Shown here: positions 26,739-35,529 of the stretch, piece after piece
Numbering within the stretch: the first letter of the stretch is position 1
Layout: each line of letters begins with the position of its first letter
Source: Alkalispirillum mobile
GTDB taxonomy: Bacteria > Pseudomonadota > Gammaproteobacteria > Nitrococcales > Halorhodospiraceae
Assembly (NCBI RefSeq): GCF_003664325.1
Contig: NZ_RCDA01000001.1
Location: forward strand, 1,428,866 to 1,492,865
DNA length: 64,000 nucleotides
Reading direction: 5' to 3'
The notes under the pieces: generated by a model
What the model was told of the DNA's origin: nothing
Databases searched by the model: none
The model's input: only the letters and a program-made list of their open reading frames with translations
Translations under genes and position numbers: made by a program

Positions 26739-27492
26739 CGCGTTCCCGCTTCAGGTTTACCACCAGCCAAATCACCACCAGGGCCGCCGAAAGCCCGAAC
26801 CACTGCAGGGCGTAGCCCTGATGTCGCTCCGGCGGCAAGGCGCTGGGTTGCCAGTCCTGCGTCAATGCCGCCGGGTGCTCCGGGTTGAGGCGCAGCAGGT
26901 AGGGCACCACCGGGCGGTCCAATTGCTCCGCCACGTAGTCGTAGTCCAGGTACTGCAAACGCCGCGGCCAGCGCTCATGCTCCTCCGCCGGCTCGCCCAG
27001 CCGCAGGCCCACCGAGGGGCCGCTGTCGATCACCCCCTCGACCAGCACACCCCAGCCGGGCCATTCCGGGTCCGGCAGGTCGGTGCGCCCGCCGGGCGCT
27101 TCCACCCAGCCCCGGTCCACCAGCAGCACGGTGTCGCTGCCGTCCAGCAGCCAGGGCTGCAGCACCCGGTAGCCCCCCTGCCCCTGATGCACCTGGTTGT
27201 CCACCAGGAACACCTGGTCAGTGAGCGGAGCACCCGGGGCGCGGCCCCGGTGGTGGCGTACCGCCTCGTAGGGCGGCTGTTCCCGCTGCAGGGCCACCAC
27301 CGGCGCCTGTTCCCCCTCGGCCAGGGCATCCAGAGCGGCCTGGCGCTCACCAGCGCGGTCCAGTTGCCAGAAGCCCAGGCTCACCAACACCGGGAGCAGG
27401 ACCAGAAAGGCCAGCGTGGGCCAGAGCCCCGGGCGGAACCGGTAGGGCCCGACCCGCATACCACCGGCGAACATGGGCGCAGAGCCGGTCAT
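26725..27492 (-). CDS. SURF1 family cytochrome oxidase assembly protein
   Basis: 255 residues with the SURF1 plan: N-terminal helix ending SLGFWQLDRAGERQA, a periplasmic domain with GYRVLQPWLL and LVDRGWVEAP, and a C-terminal helix after HQGYALQWFGLSAAL. SURF1 helps insert heme A into subunit I. It starts back to back with the small twin-membrane-helix gene and overlaps the SCO-like gene by 14 bases. Confidence 0.92.
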   Translation of the reverse strand: MTGSAPMFAGGMRVGPYRFRPGLWPTLAFLVLLPVLVSLGFWQLDRAGERQAALDALAEGEQAPVVALQREQPPYEAVRHHRGRAPGAPLTDQVFLVDNQVHQGQGGYRVLQPWLLDGSDTVLLVDRGWVEAPGGRTDLPDPEWPGWGVLVEGVIDSGPSVGLRLGEPAEEHERWPRRLQYLDYDYVAEQLDRPVVPYLLRLNPEHPAALTQDWQPSALPPERHQGYALQWFGLSAALVVIWLVVNLKRERDDGR

Positions 27493-27543
27493 GATTTCCT
27501 ATACTGGCGGTCAACTTCTGCCCACAGGGAGCCGTTGCACCCC

Positions 27544-27771
27544 ATGGCCACCATCCTCTTCAAGTCCGCCGTCGTCGTCGCCCTGGTCGCCATCATCTGG
27601 AACCTGGGCACCGCTGCATTCGCCTTGAGCCGGGACGGCAGCGACCAGCGCCGTGTAGTCCGGGCGCTCACCTGGCGCATCGGGCTGTCGGTCGCGGTCT
27701 TCCTCGTGGTGCTGCTCGCCATCGCCAGCGGGCTGGTGGTGCCCAACCCCTCACCCCTGCAGACCGGTTGA
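27544..27771 (+). CDS. Twin transmembrane protein (DUF2909 type)
   Basis: 75 residues with two hydrophobic helices separated by a short loop rich in Arg and Asp (LSRDGSDQRRVVRALTWRI). This fits the small DUF2909 family commonly found beside surf1 and oxidase genes. GGGAG lies before ATG 27544. It runs against the oxidase operon direction. Function unknown, probably linked to oxidase assembly. Confidence 0.8.
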   Translation: MATILFKSAVVVALVAIIWNLGTAAFALSRDGSDQRRVVRALTWRIGLSVAVFLVVLLAIASGLVVPNPSPLQTG

Positions 27772-27795
27772 GACCGCACCCCCATCGCCGCCCCC

Positions 27796-28656
27796 TCAGA
27801 GCACGTACACGAAGACAAACAGGATCAGCCAGACCACGTCCACGAAGTGCCAGTACCAGGCGGCGGCCTCGAAACCGAAGTGGTCATCGGCGGTGAAGTG
27901 GCGCTTCAGCACCCGCACCAGCATCACCGCCAGCATCACCGCGCCTATGAACACGTGCACGCCGTGGAAGCCGGTGAGCATGAAGAACGTGGAGCCGTAT
28001 ATCCCCGTGTCCAGCCGCAGGTTCAGGTCCTGGTAGGCGTGGACGTACTCGTACATCTGGATCCCGAGGAAGATCGTCCCCAGCACGATGGTCCCCACCA
28101 GACCCCAGACCACCCGTTGGTGGTGGTCCTCCTTGATGGCGTGGTGGGCGATGGTCAGGGTGACGCCACTGGTGAGCAGGATGGCCGTGTTGATGGCCGG
28201 CAGCCCCCAGGCCCCCATCACCTGGAAGTCGAGGTCCAGGAAACCGGGGCCAGCGGTGGGCCAGGCCAGGGCCACGGAGTCCCAGATGAAACGGCTGGTG
28301 GCCGGGTCTTCGCCACCCAGCCACGGAATGGAGAACACCCGGGCGTAGAACAGTGCGCCGAAGAAGGCGCCGAAGAACATCACCTCGGAGAAGATGAACC
28401 AGATCATGCCCCAGCGGAAAGAGCGCTCCATCTGGTCGTTGTACAGCCCCTGGCGCTTTTCCCGGATGACATCGCCGAACCAGCCGATCATCATCAACAC
28501 GATGATCACCAGCCCGACCAGTGATACCGGCAACCCCCAGCCAGCCCCCACCAGAAAGGACGCGAACCCGCCCACCAGCGCCATGACCCCAACACAACCG
28601 ACCATCGGCCAGTAGCTGGTGTGCGGAACGTAATACCCCCCGTGCGCCGTGCTCAT
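27796..28656 (-). CDS. ctaE: Cytochrome c oxidase subunit III
   Basis: 286 residues with seven membrane helices, including RWGMIWFIFSEVMFFGAFF, HHAIKEDHHQRV, FFMLTGFHGVHVFIGA and FEAAAWYWHFVDVVWLILF. Stabilises the oxidase and its proton path. GAGGAG precedes ATG 28656. Placed after ctaG in the operon. Confidence 0.96.
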   Translation of the reverse strand: MSTAHGGYYVPHTSYWPMVGCVGVMALVGGFASFLVGAGWGLPVSLVGLVIIVLMMIGWFGDVIREKRQGLYNDQMERSFRWGMIWFIFSEVMFFGAFFGALFYARVFSIPWLGGEDPATSRFIWDSVALAWPTAGPGFLDLDFQVMGAWGLPAINTAILLTSGVTLTIAHHAIKEDHHQRVVWGLVGTIVLGTIFLGIQMYEYVHAYQDLNLRLDTGIYGSTFFMLTGFHGVHVFIGAVMLAVMLVRVLKRHFTADDHFGFEAAAWYWHFVDVVWLILFVFVYVL

Positions 28657-28686
28657 GGGCTTGTACTCCTCTTTATGGGTGCCCCG

Positions 28687-29229
28687 TCAACTGTCCGCCC
28701 CAAGGTCGAACAGGGTGTAGGAGAGGGTGACCGTCTTGACCTCCTCCGGCAGGTCCGGATCGATGAAGAAGGTGACCGGCATCTTGCGCCCCTCCTCGGC
28801 CGCGAAGTCCTGGCGGGTGAAGCAGAAACAGTCGGGTTTGGCGAAGTAGCGCGCGGCCGTGCCCGGTGTCATGTTGTAGCTGGCCTGCCCGGCCCGCGCC
28901 TCACCGGTCTTGTTGGCCGCGTAATAGGTGGTGGTGTAGATCTCGCCCGGGTGCACCTCCATGCTGCGTTCCGTCGGCCGGAACTCCCAGGGCCCGTTGC
29001 CGTTGATCTGCCCGACGAACTGGACGGTCACCTTCCGACTGGTATCCACCCGGTCCACCGCGGCGGCGGCCTCGCGGGGCCCGGCATCCAGGTAGCCGTT
29101 CAGGCCGGTGATCTCGCAAACCACCCGGTAGATGGGCACCATCGCGTAACCGAAGGCGAACATCAGCGCGCAGACCACCAGCAGTTTGGTGACCAGCGGC
29201 CAGTGACGGATCTGTTCACGCACGTACAT
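28687..29229 (-). CDS. ctaG: Cytochrome c oxidase assembly protein CtaG/Cox11
   Basis: 180 residues with one N-terminal membrane helix (AFGYAMVPIYRVVCEITGLNG) and a periplasmic Ig-like domain carrying the Cu(I)-binding motif CFCF. Delivers copper to the CuB site of subunit I. Its start overlaps the upstream 41-residue gene by 14 bases. Confidence 0.95.
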   Translation of the reverse strand: MYVREQIRHWPLVTKLLVVCALMFAFGYAMVPIYRVVCEITGLNGYLDAGPREAAAAVDRVDTSRKVTVQFVGQINGNGPWEFRPTERSMEVHPGEIYTTTYYAANKTGEARAGQASYNMTPGTAARYFAKPDCFCFTRQDFAAEEGRKMPVTFFIDPDLPEEVKTVTLSYTLFDLGADS

Positions 29230-29341
29230 GGCTAATGACCGTGTAGAGATAGAGCCCGAAGACGATCGCCGCCAGAATGCCCACCGTGATGAAGACCCGG
29301 CGGCGGGTGGCCTTGTCCATCCGACGTCGCGGTTGGTTCAC
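29216..29341 (-). CDS. Small single-helix protein of the oxidase operon
   Basis: 41 residues starting at GTG 29341, chosen because GGAGG lies 4-5 bases upstream. A basic N terminus (RRRMDKATRRR) precedes one membrane helix (VFITVGILAAIVFGLYLYTV). It sits between ctaD and ctaG, the place where many proteobacteria encode a tiny oxidase assembly protein. Its end overlaps ctaG by 14 bases. Function inferred only from place and shape. Confidence 0.72.
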   Translation of the reverse strand: MNQPRRRMDKATRRRVFITVGILAAIVFGLYLYTVISHVRA

Positions 29342-29373
29342 ATACCCTCCTGCATGGGTCCAAACACCCCGGC

Positions 29374-30954
29374 TCATTTGATCACCGGGGGTTTGGCGAA
29401 GGTGTGGTGCGGTGCCGGTGAGGGCAGCTCCCACTCCAGCCCCTCGGCCCCCTCCCAGGACCGCGCCGGCGCCGGCTCACCCTGGCCCCGCATGCACCTG
29501 ATGACGATGTAGAGGAACAGCAGCTGGGTGGCCCCGAAGGCGAAGCCGCCGATGGAGGAGATCATGTTCCACTCGGCGAACTGCAGGGCGTAGTCGGCGG
29601 TGCGGCGCGGCATGCCGGCCAGCCCCAGGAAGTGCTGGGGGAAGAACAGTACGTTCACCGAGACCACCGACAGCCAGAAGTGGACCTTGCCCAGGAATTC
29701 GTTGTACATCACCCCCGTCCACTTCGGGATCCAGTAGTAGACGGCGGCGAAGATGGCGAACACCGAGCCGGTAACCAGTACGTAGTGGAAGTGGGCCACC
29801 ACGAAGTAGGTGTCGTGGTACTGGAAGTCCGCCGGGGCGATGGCCAGCATGATCCCGGACAGCCCGCCGATGGTGAACAGCACCACGAAGGCGATGCTGA
29901 AGAGCATGGGCGTCTCGAAGGTCATGGCCCCGCGCCACATGGTGGCCACCCAGTTGAACACCTTCACCCCGGTGGGCACGGCGATCAGCATGGTGGCGTA
30001 CATGAAGAACAGGATGCCGGCGGTGGGCATGCCCACCGTGAACATGTGGTGCGCCCAGACGATGAACGACAGGAAGGCGATGGCCGCCGTCGCGTAGACC
30101 ATGGAGGCATAACCGAACAGCGGCTTGCGGGCGAAGGCCGGGATGATCGCCGAGACGATGCCGAAGGCCGGCAGGATCATGATGTAGACCTCGGGGTGCC
30201 CGAAGAACCAGAAGATGTGCTGGTACATCACCGGGTCACCGCCGCCGGCGGCCGAGAAGAAGCTGGTGCCGAAGTAGGCGTCGGTGAGCAGCATGGTCAC
30301 CGCGCCGGCCAGCACCGGCATCACCGCGATCAGCAGGAACGAGGTGATTAGCCACGTCCAGACGAACAGGGGCATTTTCATCAGGGTCATGCCCGGTGCC
30401 CGCAGGTTGAGGATGGTGGCGATGATGTTGATCGCCCCCATGATCGAGGACAGCCCGGCCACGTGGATGGCGAAGATCAGAAAGGGCAGCGCCATCCCGG
30501 TCTGCAACGACAGCGGCGGATAGAGCGTCCACCCGGAGGCGGGCCCGCCCCCGGGCATCACCAACGTCGCCAGCAACATCAGGAAGGCGAAGGGAAGCAG
30601 CCAGAAGCTCCAGTTGTTCATCCGCGGCAGCGCCATGTCCGGCGCCCCGATCTGCATCGGGATCAACCAGTTGGCCAGCCCCACGAAGGCCGGCATGACC
30701 GCCCCGAAGATCATGATCAGGGCGTGCATGGTGGTCATCTGGTTGAAGAAGTGGGGATCCACCAGGCTGAGCCCGGGCTGGAACAGCTCGGCCCGGATCA
30801 CCATGGCCATGGCACCGCCGATGAAGAACATCGCCAGCGAGAAGACCAGGTAGAGGGTGCCGATGTCCTTGTGGCTGGTGGTCAGCACCCAGCGGTCCAG
30901 AAAACGCTGGGGCTTGTGATCGTCGTAGTCCAGTTCGGAGACCGTGATACTCAT
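29374..30954 (-). CDS. ctaD: Cytochrome c oxidase subunit I (aa3 type)
   Basis: 526-residue catalytic subunit with twelve helices. Heme and copper ligands lie in MHALIMIFG, WFFGHPEVY (with the cross-linked Tyr and the D-channel Glu of A1-type oxidases), WAHHMFTVG and VVAHFHYVL. The motifs place it in type A1, using both D and K proton channels. Start and stop abut ctaC (TAAATG). Confidence 0.97.
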   Translation of the reverse strand: MSITVSELDYDDHKPQRFLDRWVLTTSHKDIGTLYLVFSLAMFFIGGAMAMVIRAELFQPGLSLVDPHFFNQMTTMHALIMIFGAVMPAFVGLANWLIPMQIGAPDMALPRMNNWSFWLLPFAFLMLLATLVMPGGGPASGWTLYPPLSLQTGMALPFLIFAIHVAGLSSIMGAINIIATILNLRAPGMTLMKMPLFVWTWLITSFLLIAVMPVLAGAVTMLLTDAYFGTSFFSAAGGGDPVMYQHIFWFFGHPEVYIMILPAFGIVSAIIPAFARKPLFGYASMVYATAAIAFLSFIVWAHHMFTVGMPTAGILFFMYATMLIAVPTGVKVFNWVATMWRGAMTFETPMLFSIAFVVLFTIGGLSGIMLAIAPADFQYHDTYFVVAHFHYVLVTGSVFAIFAAVYYWIPKWTGVMYNEFLGKVHFWLSVVSVNVLFFPQHFLGLAGMPRRTADYALQFAEWNMISSIGGFAFGATQLLFLYIVIRCMRGQGEPAPARSWEGAEGLEWELPSPAPHHTFAKPPVIK

Positions 30955-31893
30955 TTAGCGCTCCCCCCCGCGAGCCTCGGGCACGGTCGCCCTGGGCGTG
31001 TCATCGTTCAGGTTGGCCAGCAGGCCCTCCACCGTGGTCTCACCCGGGCGCGGCACCTCCGGCACCCCGGGCAGGGCAAGCTGCGCCTCGCCGGGCGCGC
31101 CGTTCACCTGCTCCTCCACCCAGGCCAGGTAGTCCTCCTCCTCCTTGACCACCACAACGATGGGCATGAAGGCGTGGTCACGCCCGCAGAGCTCGGCGCA
31201 CTGCCCCCGGTAGACACCCGGCTCGTCCACCTGCACCCAGGCCTCGTTGACGAACCCGGGGATAGTGTCCTTCTTCCAGCCGAACTCGGGCACCCACCAG
31301 GAATGGATCACGTCGTTGGAGGTAAGCAGGAAACGCACCCGCTGGCCCGCCGGCAGCACTAGCGGGTTGTCCACCTCCAGCAGGTAGTTGTCCACGTCAC
31401 GGGGGGTCAGGCCATCGGCGCGAATGCGGGCCAGGCGGGTATCACGGTCCATGGCGCTGTAGAACTCGGTGCCCTCGGGCTCACCGTCCATGTACTCGTA
31501 GTGCCACATCCACTGGTAGCCGGTGACCTTGACCGTGAGGTCGAAGTCGGACACATCCTCCATGTCCAGCAGTACCTTGGTGGCCGGCACCGCCATGCCG
31601 ATCAGGATGACGAAGGGGATCACCGTCCAGACCACTTCCAGACGCGTGCTGTGGGAGAACTGGGCCGGCTTGACCCCCCGGGACTTCCGGTGGGCGAATA
31701 TGGAATAGAAGATGGCCCCGAAGACCAGCACCCCAATCGCCACGCAGATCCAGAAGACCAACATATGCAGGTCGTACACATCCTGACTGAGGGATGTGGG
31801 ACCGCGGGGCATGTTCAGCGCAGAGAAACCGCCCAGTGCCGTCGAACTGAACCCAGTCAGCCCGACGCCGCACAGCAAGAGAGCTGCTTTCAT
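30955..31893 (-). CDS. ctaC: Cytochrome c oxidase subunit II
   Basis: 312 residues: N-terminal signal-like helix, two membrane helices, then the cupredoxin domain with the CuA site GQCAELCGRDHAFM and the aromatic electron entry YQWMWHYEY. No CxxCH, so there is no fused cytochrome c. A proline- and glutamate-rich C-terminal extension of about 45 residues follows. First gene of the oxidase operon; its promoter must lie in the 209-base gap to bioD, where I see no clear consensus. Confidence 0.96.
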   Translation of the reverse strand: MKAALLLCGVGLTGFSSTALGGFSALNMPRGPTSLSQDVYDLHMLVFWICVAIGVLVFGAIFYSIFAHRKSRGVKPAQFSHSTRLEVVWTVIPFVILIGMAVPATKVLLDMEDVSDFDLTVKVTGYQWMWHYEYMDGEPEGTEFYSAMDRDTRLARIRADGLTPRDVDNYLLEVDNPLVLPAGQRVRFLLTSNDVIHSWWVPEFGWKKDTIPGFVNEAWVQVDEPGVYRGQCAELCGRDHAFMPIVVVVKEEEDYLAWVEEQVNGAPGEAQLALPGVPEVPRPGETTVEGLLANLNDDTPRATVPEARGGER

Positions 31894-32102
31894 CCTCCGA
31901 CCCCCTCCGGGTGTTTGTTGCCCTGCCGGCTTTATGGTTGATGTGGTTTAGAGCCGGTGGCGTCACGGTGCTGCAGACCGCTTTCAATTACCCGATCTTC
32001 TTGTCGGGCATTTTCCTGAAGCATAGACCAGGAACGAGGGGAGTAAAGGTAGGGGGGTGTAGCGAGATTTTCCCTTCTACGTCACAAATTGGTGCGACAT
32101 CA

Positions 32103-32816
32103 TCAGTCGCAGGCCAGCAACGGGCCCATGTCCAACCGGTCGGCCACCGCCTCAGGGGTCGGTTCGTCCATCCAGGGGAGATCCCCCAGCAACGGGGCCT
32201 GCAACCGCGTGCGCAGGCTCTCCACCTGGGCATCGGCCCGCGGGTCATCCGGATCCACCCGGCTGGCCACCCAACCGACCAGCGGCAGGCCGTCCCGGCG
32301 CACCGCCTCGGCCGTTAAAAGGGCGTGGTTGAGGCAGCCCAGGCGAATGCCCACCACCAGCACCACCGGCACGTCCATGGAAAGGGCCAGGTCGGCCATG
32401 GTGTGGTGGTCGTCCAGCGGCACCCGCCAGCCACCGGCACCCTCCACCACCACGAAGTCGGAGGTCTGGGCAAAGGCCCGGGCCTGGGCCGCCAGGGTGG
32501 CCACCGGGATGTGGATGCCCTCCTCGGCCGCGGCCAGGTGGGGAGCGGCGGCCGCCTTCAGCGCCACCGGGTTGACCTTGTCGTAAGGCAACGGCGGGTC
32601 GAACAGCTGGCGCAGGCGCTCGGCATCCTCGTTACGCAGACCCTCCGGTGTCTCCTCGCAGCCGGCGGAGACCGGCTTGAGGGCCACGGTGTCCAGCCCC
32701 CGGTCCAGCGCGGCACGCACCAGCCCGCAGGCGACCACGGTCTTGCCAATGCCGGTGTCGGTGCCGGTCACGAAGGCACCGCAGGGGCGCGGTTCATCCG
32801 GGTGGTAACGGCTCAT
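32103..32816 (-). CDS. bioD: Dethiobiotin synthetase
   Basis: 237 residues. P-loop VTGTDTGIGKTVVA, the substrate loop ALKPVSAG and VVVEGAGGWRVPL are the standard BioD motifs; it closes the ureido ring of dethiobiotin using ATP and CO2. ATG 32816 has AGGA upstream; the long open frame to 33131 beyond it is not coding. No other bio genes are adjacent. Divergent from the DUF815 ATPase gene. Confidence 0.95.
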   Translation of the reverse strand: MSRYHPDEPRPCGAFVTGTDTGIGKTVVACGLVRAALDRGLDTVALKPVSAGCEETPEGLRNEDAERLRQLFDPPLPYDKVNPVALKAAAAPHLAAAEEGIHIPVATLAAQARAFAQTSDFVVVEGAGGWRVPLDDHHTMADLALSMDVPVVLVVGIRLGCLNHALLTAEAVRRDGLPLVGWVASRVDPDDPRADAQVESLRTRLQAPLLGDLPWMDEPTPEAVADRLDMGPLLACD

Positions 32817-32969
32817 CGGTGGTTCCTCCTGCTTTATCCCATTGCAACACGGCACCCGCCGACTGTCACCGCCTGCCGGGCCGCACCCCGAGCCCCTGCG
32901 GTTCGGGGAGGCCGCGCGACTGGGGGAGGTGTGGCAAACTCCCCGACACACATTGCCAGAGGAGCCGCC

Positions 32970-33836
32970 ATGGACAGACTGAATCAGTTCCTGGAGCGCG
33001 CCGAACAAGTGCTCGACCGCCTGGAGCCGCTGCTCCCGGCCGACACGGAGATCCCCTGGCCGGATGTGCGCGCCCTGCGCTGGAGCCGCGAGGGCTACCG
33101 GGCGGGCCTGGTGCCGGTGCGCCACCCGCACCGCATTCCGCCCGAGGCCCTGAAGGGGGTGGCGCGACAGCAGGAGGCGCTGGATCGCAACACCCGGCAG
33201 TTCGTGCGCGGCCTGCCCGCCAACAACGCCCTGCTCTGGGGCTCGCGCGGCACCGGCAAGTCGTCGCTGGTCAAGTCACTGCTCACCCGCTACGGCGACG
33301 AGGGGCTGCGCCTGGTGGAACTGGACCGCTACCACCTGCCCGACCTGCCGCTGCTGCTGGAGCAGCTGGCCGAGCGCCCGGAGCGCTTCATCCTGTTCTG
33401 CGATGACCTCTCCTTCGAGGCGGACGACCCCGGCTACAAGGCGCTGAAGGCGGCACTGGACGGGTCCATCAGTGTCGCGCCGGAGAACGTGCTGATCTAC
33501 GCCACCTCCAACCGCCGCCACCTGCTGCCGGAATACCTGTCGGAGAACGAACAGAGCCGGATGGTGGATGGCGAGATCCACCACGGCGAGGCGGTGGAGG
33601 AGAAGATCTCGCTGTCGGAGCGCTTCGGGCTGTGGCTGTCCTTCTACCCGTTCGACCAGGAGGCCTACCTGACCATCGTGTTCAGCTGGCTGGAGCGGTT
33701 GGGCGCGACGGTGGACGACCCGGAAGCGGTGCGGGCGGAGGCGCTGCGCTACGCCCTGGGCCGGGGCTCACGCAGCGGCCGGGTGGCGTGGCAATTCGCC
33801 CGCGACTACGCCGGCCGGCAGGCCCTGGCGCGCTGA
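32970..33836 (+). CDS. DUF815 family AAA+ ATPase
   Basis: 288 residues with Walker A WGSRGTGKSSLVK, Walker B ILFCDDLSFE, sensor-like IYATSNRRHLLP and the C-terminal LSERFGLWLSFYPFDQEAYL. This order defines the DUF815 ATP-binding family found in many proteobacteria. Cellular role unknown; AAA+ fold suggests a remodelling or helper function. ATG 32970 follows GAGGAG. Confidence 0.9.
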   Translation: MDRLNQFLERAEQVLDRLEPLLPADTEIPWPDVRALRWSREGYRAGLVPVRHPHRIPPEALKGVARQQEALDRNTRQFVRGLPANNALLWGSRGTGKSSLVKSLLTRYGDEGLRLVELDRYHLPDLPLLLEQLAERPERFILFCDDLSFEADDPGYKALKAALDGSISVAPENVLIYATSNRRHLLPEYLSENEQSRMVDGEIHHGEAVEEKISLSERFGLWLSFYPFDQEAYLTIVFSWLERLGATVDDPEAVRAEALRYALGRGSRSGRVAWQFARDYAGRQALAR

Positions 33837-33860
33837 GCCTCTGCACGCGCCCGGCGGCGA

Positions 33861-35522
33861 TCAGGTCTGATCCCGCAGAATGCGCAGCAAGCCAAGGGTG
33901 CTGGCATCCAGCGCCGGGTCCGGGTCGGCCTCGCCGTTCAGGGCGGGGAGCAGGTGGCGGGTGAGCGCCTTGCCCAGTTCCACACCCCACTGGTCGAAGG
34001 GGTTGATCCCCCAGATGGCCGCCTGCACGAAGGTCCGGTGCTCGTAGTAGGCGATCAGCCGGCCCAGGTTGTAGGGGTCCAGCCGGGGGAAGACCAGGGT
34101 GTTGCTCGGCCGCCCACCCGGAATCTCACGGTGGGCCAGCAGCGCCTGGCGGCGCGCCTCCGGCACCCCGGCCCGGATCATCTCTTCGGCCAGGGTGGCA
34201 CGATCCCGGCCGGTCATCAGCGCCCGACCCTGGCCCAGCGCCTGGGCCTGCGCCATGCCGTGCGCCAGCGCCACGCCGGAGGCGTCCTCCCGGCTTACCA
34301 GAAAGTCCACCGCCACCGGGCAATGCCCCTGGAACAGCAGTTGGGCAAAGGAGTGCTGGGCGTGAAAACCGGTCTCACCGAACACCACGGCGCCGGTATG
34401 GTAGTCCAGCGGCCTGCCCTGGGTGTCTACCCGCTTGCCCAGGCTCTCCATCTCCAGCTGCTGCAGCCAGGCGGGCAGCCGGGCCAGGCGCTGATGGTAG
34501 GGCAGCACGCAGTGGGCGTGCGCCCCCAGGAAGTTGATCGACCAGACCTGCAACAGGCCGGCGATCACGGGCAGGTTGACCGGCAGGGGCGCCTCCTCGA
34601 AATGCCGGTCCATCGCGTGCATCCCGTCGAGCAGGGCCCGGAACGGCGCCATGCCCAGGGCCAGCGCCACCGGCAGCCCCATGGCCGAGGCCACCGAATA
34701 GCGCCCGCCGACCCAGTCCCAGACGGCGAAGCGCTGCTCTTCCGGAATACCGAACCGGGCCATGGCACGGTCGTTGGCCGATACCCCGACGAAATGGCGC
34801 GCCAGGTGGGCGCCCTCCGGCGCGCAGGTCTCCAGCCAGTGCAACGCGGCGCGGGCGTTGAGCAGGGTCTCCTGGGTGCCGAAGGACTTGGAGGCAACGA
34901 TGAACAGCGTGGTGGCCGGGTCCAGGCGCCGAATGAGGTCCTCCAGCTGGACGCCGTCGGAGCCCGAGACGAAGTGGACGCGCGGCGCCGCGGACGGCCG
35001 GTACCGGGACAGGGCCTGGACCGCCATGGCCGCGCCCAGCTCCGAGCCCCCGATGCCCAGGTTGACCACGTCGGTGAACGGCCGCTCGTCCCAGCCGTGC
35101 AGCAGACCCTGGTGCACCCGGTCGACGAAGCGATCCATGCGCTCCAGCTCCGTGTGCACCGCCGCCCGGGCATCCTGGCCGTTGACCATCACCGGCGGGC
35201 CGTCCGGCGCCCGCAACAGGGTGTGCAGCGCCGGACGCTCCTCGGTGGCATTCACCGGCTCACCGGCGAACAGCGCGCGCATCTGCTCCGGCAGCCCCCG
35301 CTCCCGGGCCAGTTCCAGGAGCAACTCGCGCGCCGGCTCATCCAGCGGCTGACGGGAGTAATCCAGGAACAGGCCGTCCAGGTGGAGGCTGAAACGGCGG
35401 AAGCGCCGCTCCCCGGCATCGCCCTGCAGCGGCGGGCGCCAGCCCCGCAGGTCGCGGGCACAGGCTCCCAACGTCTGCCAGGCCGGCAGTTCGGTCAGCG
35501 ATGACTTGGAGGTATCGAGCAT
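33861..35522 (-). CDS. pgi: Glucose-6-phosphate isomerase
   Basis: 553 residues, full length. Isomerises glucose 6-phosphate and fructose 6-phosphate. Motifs: VNLGIGGSELGAAM, VSGSDG, SKSFGTQETLLNA, WDWVGGRYSVASAMGLP and the C-terminal FDQWGVELGK with the active-site Lys. One block is odd: the usual GEPGTNGQHAFYQL is GETGFHAQHSFAQL here; the catalytic Glu and the QH are kept. Upstream is ugd in the same direction, 7 bases away. Confidence 0.95.
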   Translation of the reverse strand: MLDTSKSSLTELPAWQTLGACARDLRGWRPPLQGDAGERRFRRFSLHLDGLFLDYSRQPLDEPARELLLELARERGLPEQMRALFAGEPVNATEERPALHTLLRAPDGPPVMVNGQDARAAVHTELERMDRFVDRVHQGLLHGWDERPFTDVVNLGIGGSELGAAMAVQALSRYRPSAAPRVHFVSGSDGVQLEDLIRRLDPATTLFIVASKSFGTQETLLNARAALHWLETCAPEGAHLARHFVGVSANDRAMARFGIPEEQRFAVWDWVGGRYSVASAMGLPVALALGMAPFRALLDGMHAMDRHFEEAPLPVNLPVIAGLLQVWSINFLGAHAHCVLPYHQRLARLPAWLQQLEMESLGKRVDTQGRPLDYHTGAVVFGETGFHAQHSFAQLLFQGHCPVAVDFLVSREDASGVALAHGMAQAQALGQGRALMTGRDRATLAEEMIRAGVPEARRQALLAHREIPGGRPSNTLVFPRLDPYNLGRLIAYYEHRTFVQAAIWGINPFDQWGVELGKALTRHLLPALNGEADPDPALDASTLGLLRILRDQT

Positions 35523-35529
35523 GCCCGCC

